A stretch of 64,000 bases of DNA from NCBI GenBank assembly GCA_001910725.1, contig MJGA01000005.1:1674001-1738000 (forward strand), read 5' to 3'. Below are positions 56,812 to 64,000 of this stretch, one piece after another. The notes below the pieces were generated by a model. That model was not told the origin of the DNA and searched no databases. It saw only the letters and a program-made list of their open reading frames with translations. This DNA comes from Phanerodontia chrysosporium. Taxonomy: Eukaryota > Basidiomycota > Agaricomycetes > Polyporales > Phanerochaetaceae. A program made the position numbers and the translations under genes. Every line of letters starts with the position of its first letter. Position 1 is the stretch's first letter.

Positions 56812-57746
56812 GAGGTGCCAACTTGGTTCTGCAGGTGGCGTCAGAGGCTGGGTGGCGAGTGTGCAGCGCAGAGGACGTACGCGTGTACTAGAAATGGGTG
56901 TGGGTAGTCTGCAGACGTTTTCGCAAGGTGGAGGACTGAGACAAGTTAGGGTCGCTTAGGGGTTCGGCATTATACATGTCAGCGGCCGCCGGGACCCCGG
57001 AGAGTGTACCACGTGGCTGTGTCCGAGCGCCCATCGGAGCGGCAGCTGGTCCACGTTCGGATGCACGCCTTGATCTGAGGATCGCGGAGAACGACCATGG
57101 CCTGAATTGTCCCAGCGGCCCACTCTCTGCGCTATGACGACGACAACACTGTGCTAAGCGTCGGTCTCCGATGCTTAGACTCGACCCCGAAGCCTGAAGC
57201 TGTTCCTGGGACGGCCGCTCCAACTCATGTGTTACATGAGGCCGTTGCGAGCAAACCTTGTCCTCTGCCCAGGCCCGAAGATTGGTGGGTGCTCTCTGCG
57301 CTTTCTCACGTCACGTTGGGCCGTTATGGTCTCACGCTCGCAGAATAGGGACCCCCTATCAACTAGACCGCTGGCACACCGTTTGATATTGAGCGCAGCA
57401 CCTCTCCGAGCTCCTCGTCGGGGTCATCGTCATCCTACCACAGTGGCCGCCGCTGGCATGCCACGCAAGCAGTCGAGTTACGCAGGCGGATTACTCGGGT
57501 CCGCTATCGTGCCCCTTGCACGGATCCGGTGCGCCACAACGGCCTACTCTCGCAAGGGTCGCACCATCTCCGGCATCATGAGGCCAGCACACACTCCGCG
57601 CGCCGCAGTCGCCGTGCGTCACTCCCGCGATTATCCCAACTCGTGTTTCTCTATGCTACGTGCCCAAGAGACCGAAGATTCCCAGTGCCGCCGGTGTCTA
57701 TCCAGTGTATCCCCTCCCAAGCCCCGCACGCGCGTATCTGTACCAC
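56812..57746. other. Intergenic, upstream of antizyme
   Basis: About 0.9 kb between a minus-strand stop (57747) and the antizyme start. It should carry the antizyme promoter and leader. Several plus-strand open frames here are not supported by any motif. Confidence 0.4.
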
Positions 57747-59548
57747 TCAGTCGTCCCCGTGCTCCGGGTCCAGCGCCGCAGAGCGGTGCGCGGGCCAGGG
57801 CCAGGCCTGCTGCTCCTGCGGCGTGTGCGGCCGCGCCAGAGTCAGCGACTCCGAGAGCGCGCGCACTTGCCCTGGCGTCGTGAGCTTGTAGTTCGCCTTC
57901 GACCACGGCCCGCTCGCACGGTACGCGAACACGCGCTCCTCCAGCGTCTCCTCGATGTCCGCTGACAGCGACGTCGGCGACGGCGCGATCGGGCTCAGCA
58001 TCGGGGCGGGCAGCGCGCTCGTCGACTGCGGCCGCACCCCCTCCAGCGCGAGTCCGGAAGTGCTCAGCGATGCGGGTGTAGCGCTTGCGAGAGAGCTGTT
58101 CGTATGCAGCGACACAAGGGTGCCACGCTCCGGCTTGATCTCCATGCTACGTGCCTGCCCGAGGCGGACGATGATGGCGTCGTTGACGTCGTCAATGTCT
58201 TCGTCCTCGGTTGCAGCCGAGCCGTTGTCAGAGCGGTTCAGGTGCGCCGGTGTCACTGGCAGTGGCGGAGAAGGCGGCGAAGGCGCGTCAGAGGCAGGCG
58301 ACACGGGCGAAGGCCCAGCGGAACGCCGGACGACTTTGCCTGTGCGGTCGACCTGGAACAGGTTCGTGATCGGCACAGTCGGTGACTCTGCGTCGAACGC
58401 GACGGAGTATCGGTCCAGCGCGCGCAGGAGCGTGCCTGCGATGTCAACCTCGCTCTCTTCGTGGACAATCCCGAGCCCGCCGTGATAGCGGGACGCTTCG
58501 ACGGACTGGCGAGCTCGGGGCACGACGCGCTGTTCACGGGGAGCTCCTCTTTCACAAACTTCATCCGCACCATCTGGGCGAGTTCGGCGGCCTTCTGGCG
58601 CTGGACGTGCAGCGACCGCTCGCGAGTGTCAAGAGACGGACTTGGCGGTGCGGAGACGGATGTGGTGAGACCTGGCGCAGTGTTGTGGAACGCCCGCATG
58701 ATGGTCGCCCCCAAAGAGGGAGACGAGAATCGGCGGGGGTCTGCCAGCGAGAGCTTGGCCAGCCTCCGTGGCCTGGGCGACTCCTGGACACCCTTCTCTG
58801 CGAACGACTCCTTGGACTCGTGCCGCTCCAGCTTCAGCGACTCTCCCTCCGACGTCGCCATGCTGACGAGCACAAAGTTGCCAAAGCTGCTCGACATGGA
58901 CAGCGTGTTGAGCACTGGGGCCGAGTCTCGCGCCTTCCAGGGGGTAATGCCCGCCGTCAGCGCGCGGAGGTTCTTTGCCTTGCGCCGCCAGCAGATCACG
59001 CCGAGTGCGGTGAGGACCCCGAGCAGCGCCGCCCCGCCGAGCAGGAGGCCTGCGACGAGACCCACGTTCGTGCGACGGACTGGCGCGGACGCCGCTCCGA
59101 AGCCCGGGACAGGCACAGCTGGTCCTCCCGCGGCTGGAATAGTGCCTTGGGAGCCTTCAGCGACTGTCCCGGCGTGCAGCCCAGCCGGCGCCATGTAAGG
59201 CGGGGGTGCGTGGTCGATACTCTCTGCCGTTGGGTCGGCTCTGCGGTCGACCCGCCTGAAGTGCTTCAAGCGGTACCCGGCTTTCCACAGAGGACCCGGC
59301 CTGTCAACGATGGACGAGACGACATGTTCAGGGCTGGGTATAGCGCCTCCGGGAGTAGGATGGCGCTCGTTGGTCTGGTGCTTCGAGCTGGACTTGCTAG
59401 ACGAGGTCTTGCGGTTACGTGAGGGCGCCATGTGTAGTGGATCTAGTGCGCAGACTTGGGTGTCCGGAGAGTCTTCGGTGTTGGGGAACGACAGTTTCGG
59501 ACAAAATGCCATTCGTTCGTGTTTGCTGTGAGTGTTGTTGGCTGACAT
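57747..59548 (-). CDS. Single-pass membrane protein with long Ser-rich cytosolic tail, one apparent frame break
   Basis: No characterised family recognised. Starts are possible at 59548 (MSANNTHSK), 59512 or 59431 (MAPSRNRKTSSSKSSSKHQ). After a Lys/Ser-rich and Pro-rich N-terminal part comes one transmembrane helix (VGLVAGLLLGGAALLGVLTALGVICW) with the basic stop-transfer RRKAKN. The tail is Ser-rich with many Arg-x-x-Ser sites and ends in a charged region (ALDRYSVAFDAESPTVPI, DEDIDDVNDAIIVRLGQ, RVFAYRASGPWSKANYKLT). At about 58490-58530 the frame changes by -1 within a C run (SASCP/PRARQSVEAS); no good intron explains it. The resumed frame ends at 57747. The helix close to an unstructured N-terminus suggests a sensor-like or wall-anchored protein; this is inference. 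Confidence 0.6.
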
Positions 59549-60519
59549 GGTGGTGGTTGACAATGGTCGAGTTTCGAATGGGCCGTTGTATACGTGCTTG
59601 GGGTGGCGCAGGCTGTGCCCAAACGTTTCATGCACGCAGCGCAGCGGCCCTCAACGACGGTGTGCGGCATCCTGCAGTAGCTTCCGTGTGCCCACGCCGA
59701 CACCAGCACGCAGAGCTGCCGCTGCAGTCACGTGACCCGCGCCTTAATGGGCGTCTCAGAACGACGCGACGCGTCGGCGTGGAAACTATGGACCGTGCAG
59801 AGCCATGCAGGAGTGGAGGTACCTCGATACGAGGGCTGGGGAAATGGCAGGTGAGCATTGGTAGAGAGCAAGAGAGATGATGGGGGGAAAAGAGACGGAT
59901 GAGAGACGTGCCAGGTATATATACCGTCGGGGGTTGGGGCGGTATCGGCCGTATCGATGTTACCCGTCGGCGGCGGGGCCGCTGTGAACACGCCCTCTGT
60001 TCTTCTTGGAGGTCCGACATATTTGTCGCAGCCGTTCTGACGTCAATCCTCTCAAAGTTGTATATATGTAACGCACTCGTCTGCGAGCCAGTTTCCCCAG
60101 CCTGCACACCCCAATAACGCCCCATACTCCACATGATTCACTTTGCACCCAATTGCAACCCTGCCTGTTAACAGCGCAATTACTCGAGTGCACGGCGATT
60201 CCGCGTCGCGAGCGCCTGCGACCGCGTGCGGGTAAAAGAGGATGCGAGTTCGCGTCGGGACGCGTCGGTCATCGTCGGTGACTCTTGGTGAGTCAATTTA
60301 CCAAAGAGAGCGTCGCTCGGCGTGCGCTAGTAGCACCCGGTCGGCGCCCAGGCACACGCGCTCTGATCGAGATGGCGGACGTATAAAGCCCCTTCGCGTT
60401 GCACCGCCGCTCTACCATCTTTTCTTCTCCTCGCGTCCCTTGTAGCCCACATCCCAGAAACCTGACCCAGGCGCTTCCTCTCACTGCCAGTCACTCTTTT
60501 GCTGTACGGTCCTTCCCGA
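59549..60519. other. Divergent promoter region
   Basis: About 0.97 kb between two divergent genes. A TATATATA string lies near 59923 and a TATAAAG at 60382-60388. No gene seen. Confidence 0.45.
60382..60388 (+). promoter_or_regulatory. TATA box of the 60.5-kb gene
   Basis: TATAAAG, about 130 bases upstream of the ATG at 60520. Confidence 0.5.
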
Positions 60520-62001
60520 TGGCTCGCGGTTTCATGGAGCGGAATATCACCTTCTGGGGCATGGTCGGCGTCGTCATGACTGCTTTAAAACTCAAGGATC
60601 GCTGGGACGATTGCACGTCGCGCGTGCCTCGTGTCGTTTTTCACCCATACTGATTCTACCTGTACAGACCAGCAGGTTCCGAGCGAGGAGCAAGGCCTGG
60701 GGCATGGCCCGGTCGCGTTGCACAGTCCCGTCGACCCCGAGGCGGCTAGAGAGCTGCCTGGCTTGGACATCGACACGGAGATCCCAGCGACCAGACCCAA
60801 GCGCAAGCGCCACGCGGATTGTTGTGTATGCTGCGGTCTCAAGTGCGCCTTGTCCTTGTATTCCGGTTGACCAGCTGCTCACAAGACGCTCAGATGCGGG
60901 ATCTTCTGGAAGGCATTCGGCATTGTCTGCCTCCTATTCTTTGGCTGGCAGCTCATCAAGCTCGCGATGTGGGCCGTCACGGTCGGTTTTCGTTCATGCT
61001 TTCCATTCGACTTGCTGACCACGTTCGAGCAGCCGTCGCCAACTGGCCTCGAAGGAATGCCCGCCTTCAGCAACTCGCTCGGCTGCGCCGACGCGAAGCA
61101 CATCTACAACCCTGAACAACCCGTCTACTCCATCCCCATTGGTACAGAGGCCGACCACACGGTCGACATCCGCGGTAGCGCGTACGGCACTCTGCTGCTC
61201 ACGGAGGGCGCTCCCGACGCCACAGATATCCAGCTTGAGATGACGCTCCGCACCGACAACAACGGTCTCCTGGAAAGGGTCAAGATGCAATACCCGACGC
61301 CTGAAGACGTGCAGAGCGGCGATGCTCAGAGCCGCCTGCTCTTGCAGACACCCCTGGTCGGCCGGTCGTGCATGCGCTACGACATGGTCCTGCGCATCCC
61401 GCCCACGCTCAAGAGCCTCACTATCAACGCCGCGGCGCTCACGCAGGTGCAGTTCGACAAGGACGCGCGCGTCACCCTCGACAGCCTCGCCGTCAGCCTG
61501 ACGTCGCTCGAGGACTCGGACAAGCACATGCTCCTCCCGAGCGCGGGCATCCGCGCGCAGACGCTGCGGCTCGAGGCCGCCCGGGGCTGGCTCGTCGGCG
61601 ACGTGAGCGTCCTCGACAAGACGTTCCTGAGCACGCACCAGGGCGACGCGGTGCTCAACGTGCACGTGCGCCCGCAGCCCGTCGCGGAGCCCGCGCCTGC
61701 CGTCCTCGGCACGAGCACCGGCAACGGGCGCACGGACGTCTTCTACGAGGGCGACGCCGGCGCGCCGCACCGCACGATCCAGAGCACGCACAAGAGCATG
61801 CGCACGGGCGACATCTACCTCACGTACAAGAACGCCGGGTTCAATGGCCGTGTGGACATCTCCGCCAAGTCGTACTCCACGTCGGGCCTCATGGGCATGT
61901 TCAACCGCACCTCGAGTGAGCTCCCCTGGGTCGGCGACAAGGATGGCGGCGATAAGATCACCGCGCAGTCTCCTCAGGGATGGATCGGCCTGTACTTCTG
62001 A
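60520..62001 (+). CDS. Conserved fungal membrane protein with beta-rich (DUF4097-like) ectodomain
   Basis: Unknown function. The first exon model starts at 60520 (MARGFMERNITFWGMVG), but the join to QQVPSEEQGLGHGP after the CTGTACAG acceptor at about 60667 is uncertain. The true start may use a different first exon. The next segment, RPKRKRHADCCVCCGLK, is basic and Cys-rich. After another intron comes a transmembrane segment (AFGIVCLLFFGWQLIKLAMW), and after a third intron the large C-terminal domain (about 61030-62001). That domain has regularly alternating hydrophobic residues (TLRTDNNGLLERVKMQYP, LVGRSCMRYDMVLRIPPTLKSL, RVTLDSLAVSLTSLE, LRLEAARGWLVGDVSVLDK) typical of a beta-helix-like DUF4097 fold. 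It ends GWIGLYF, stop at 61999-62001. Confidence 0.65.
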
Positions 62002-62264
62002 GTTGTGTGTCTACCATGTTTCTTGCAGGCCTTTCCGGGACTATTCGAGTTGTTGTATATATGTAATCCAAATACAGAGTTAGCTGCTGCGACACTGCCG
62101 GACGAATTCAAAGGGTGCCTTGCAGCCTATAGTGTACAGTATCCAGGTGTCTCGCCGTGAGAGTGTGTCCTTGACATGAACAGTAACCCGAACCCTGATA
62201 TGAACGCGCGAAATGGTCGTCCAAGGGTTTCATAGGAGGTATCGGTTGTCGATCCGCATACCGG
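62002..62264. other. Convergent intergenic region
   Basis: 263 bases between convergent stops. Nothing seen. Confidence 0.4.
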
Positions 62265-63057
62265 CTACTTGACGTCGTCTTCGGCCGCCGCTAGACTGAG
62301 CGCAGCCTCCTCTCTTGCATTCGAGCGAGCGCCGTTCCGTCGTGGTGCCTCGCCAGCTGCACCGCTGAGGGCGCGCATGCGGGTCGTGTACGTCTGCGCG
62401 ACGAACGCCGCGACGGCCTGTGCCAAGAAAAGAAAAAACGAGAGGTTCGCGTCACCGACGGCTCGAGCGAGCGCACCCACGACCGCGCCACCGCAGAGGA
62501 GAAAGGCCACGCACCACAAGCACCGCACCGAGCATGAGCCGGTCCTTCCAGCGCTCGTCCGCGCCGAGGTCGAGCTCCGCACGGCGGCGCTGCTGCGCGC
62601 GCCACGCCGCCGTGCTCAGGTTCGCGCGCGGGCCCGCCGGGGCGCCGCCGCCGCCGTCGGGGTCGTCGGGCGCGGCGCGCCGCCCGCGCAGCGCGTCGTA
62701 CGCGGCGGTGATCGCCTGGAAGCGCGCGTGTGCCGTCGCGGGCGGGAGCGGGCGGCTCACGGGCGAGTCGGGGTGGTAGATGCGGACGAGCTCGTAGTCT
62801 GCGGGCGGCGGTCAGTGTCAGCGGGTTCGGCGGCGGAGAGGCGCGAGCGCGCGAGAGGGGCGACGGTTACAGCGCGCTTTGACTTCCGCGGGTGTTGCGC
62901 TCCGCGGGAGGTGGAAGATCTCGTGCGGGGTCGGCCGTGCCGACGTCGGGTACGGATACGGGTTTGCGCTCGTCGAGGCGGGGCGCGTGGTGGTGCGTGT
63001 GGCTGGCACGGCCGCGAGGCGCGAGCGTGTGAGGTGGGCCCAGAGACGGGTGGACAT
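62265..63057 (-). CDS. J-domain (DnaJ/Hsp40) protein, probably mitochondrial, with membrane segment
   Basis: Co-chaperone that stimulates Hsp70 ATPase through its J-domain. The start at 63057 gives MSTRLWAHLTRSRLAAVPATRT, Arg-rich and acid-free, a likely mitochondrial presequence. The J-domain begins TPHEIFHLPRSATPAEVKAR. After an intron of about 70 bases it reads YYELVRIYHPDSPVSRPLP, with the essential HPD, then ARFQAITAAYDALRG. A Gly/Pro-rich linker follows (DDPDGGGGAPAGP). After RRRAELDLGADERWKDRLMLG a hydrophobic helix is completed by splicing out 62418-62514 (GTGCGT...GGCACAG), giving AVLVAVAAFVAQTYTTRMRAL. The C-terminus is Ala/Glu-rich, ending AAEDDVK with TAG at 62265-62267. Without that intron the frame seems shifted, so it decides the model. 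Confidence 0.85.
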
Positions 63058-64000
63058 CGTCGTGGTCGGTACGAAAGAGCTGAGCTCTGCTCCGGGCGGC
63101 CGATCACGCTAGCTTTGATCGGACTTTGGCGCCGTCCCAGGGTAGACGCCTTCTCTATCGCAGGCTGCCAGTAGTAAAAGCAACGTATAATGCCCGTAGG
63201 TAGCTATTACATTTGCGTTGGATGGAGCTCTAGGTCACGACGCGTATATATTTGCTGTTGCTTCAGACATTTCCCCAATGAATTGGATCAAGTACTCTCG
63301 TTTGCTAAAGCTTGGCTATTCAGCCTGGCTCACTTCGCCGCATAGACAAGGTTTGTTGGCGGGCTCAGTGCTCGTGGGCGGATGTGATACATGCCACTTA
63401 TACCACCCTTCATATCGCAGCAAAGCGTAGGGTGGCCACCAGGGATGCATTCTTGAGCATCCAGGCGTCAGACTTCAGAAGCTGCTGGAAGCGTGCAGCA
63501 GCATCATGGACGATGGAAAGTCACAACGCACCGACGAAGCGCGTCCTTGACAGACTGTGAGAGAGGGTGCATGACCGCAGTGCTGCTCGATGAATGCTTG
63601 TCAAGCAGTCGGTCGGCGCGTGTCCGGGTAGTGTCCGAGTGTCAGACATCGTCCTGGGCGAGACCTGGCGAGACTGCCTGCCCTCGCTTGCAGCAGACCG
63701 TCACACACGCTATTTCCGTACCTATCGCACAGCCAGCCACAAGCCGTCGGCCGCGCCGTTTCGACCGATTCTGTCAGACCATCCAGCTGTGCCGCGCTTG
63801 CACGGCCTGCGCGTGGTACTGCGAGCACAATCGGCGCGAACGATCGATGGGTGCGAGGGAGCACGGCCTGCGGCGAGGCGGAGGAGCGCGGGCTTGGGCC
63901 CTGGCGCAGAAAGCGCACTAGGCCGTTTGGCTTTTAGGCACGCAGCCCCCTGCGGCTCGGGCTGTGCATTTCTGGAAGACGCAAGGGGGCGGCTACTAGG
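63058..64000. other. Right-end region without a recognisable gene
   Basis: About 0.94 kb upstream of the J-domain gene and running to the window edge. A 142-codon plus-strand frame (63493-63921) is Arg/Cys-rich with no known domain and is not supported. Confidence 0.4.

Noticed and set aside
60967..61025. Extra coding segment between the membrane helix and PSPTGLEG
   Set aside because: Bounded by a GTCGGT donor-like and TCGAGCAG acceptor-like sequence; more likely the third intron.
62452..62582. Frame break in the J-domain gene
   Set aside because: A good intron (62418-62514) with GTGCGT donor and pyrimidine-rich acceptor restores the frame, so no break is needed.
63493..63921. 142-codon plus-strand open frame at the right end
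   Set aside because: Arg/Cys-rich composition with no domain, and an overlapping minus-strand frame of similar length; looks like chance.

Overview
The window is nuclear DNA from a filamentous basidiomycete, most likely a mushroom-forming or wood-decay Agaricomycete. Almost every gene is split by short introns of about 50-60 bases with GTRNGT donors and YAG acceptors. The gene content also fits: class I hydrophobins, a FunK1-type kinase, a fungal GT61 glycosyltransferase, an F-box protein, a NIPA-type transporter and a fungal Tad/I-like non-LTR retrotransposon. There are no prokaryotic operons, rRNA genes or convincing tRNA genes. Exon coordinates marked approximate were inferred by eye from frames and splice signals.

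Layout. 0-18 kb: ATP sulfurylase (cut by the left edge), a GT61 glycosyltransferase, an F-box protein, a metallo-beta-lactamase-fold protein, a Ser/Thr-rich single-pass membrane protein and a P5B-type ATPase (polyamine transporter family). 18-24 kb: a FunK1 kinase and a NIPA-type Mg2+ transporter. 24.3-31.4 kb: a complete, apparently young LINE on the minus strand, with poly(A) tail, 14-bp target-site duplication and open ORF1 and ORF2. 33-49 kb: three class I hydrophobin genes interspersed with housekeeping genes (a NOL12/Rrp17 homologue, an EFM6/METTL21-like methyltransferase, the SNARE Bos1, Dcc1, a DUF262 protein and a Tcp11-domain protein). 49-63 kb: TFIIH subunit Ssl1, a Cys-rich membrane protein, an unknown charged protein, a DUF1771-Smr protein, ornithine decarboxylase antizyme, two membrane proteins of unknown role and a J-domain protein.

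The main points of interest are as follows. (1) The LINE appears to need removal of an 89-nt spliceosomal-type intron to give ORF1 an ATG start, and its ORF1 and ORF2 lie in the same frame separated by a single TAG. (2) One hydrophobin carries two blocks of ten pentapeptide repeats (GILPT/S) between signal peptide and hydrophobin core. (3) The antizyme gene has a programmed +1 frameshift site (UGG CGC UUU UGA) placed just downstream of a splice junction. (4) Five apparent single-base deletions break otherwise good reading frames, suggesting homopolymer errors in the assembly or several pseudogenes.

Two genes bear on polyamines (P5B ATPase and antizyme), and three hydrophobins share intron positions and a TATA-like box 75-100 bases upstream of the start codon. 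Otherwise neighbouring genes do not form an obvious pathway cluster.
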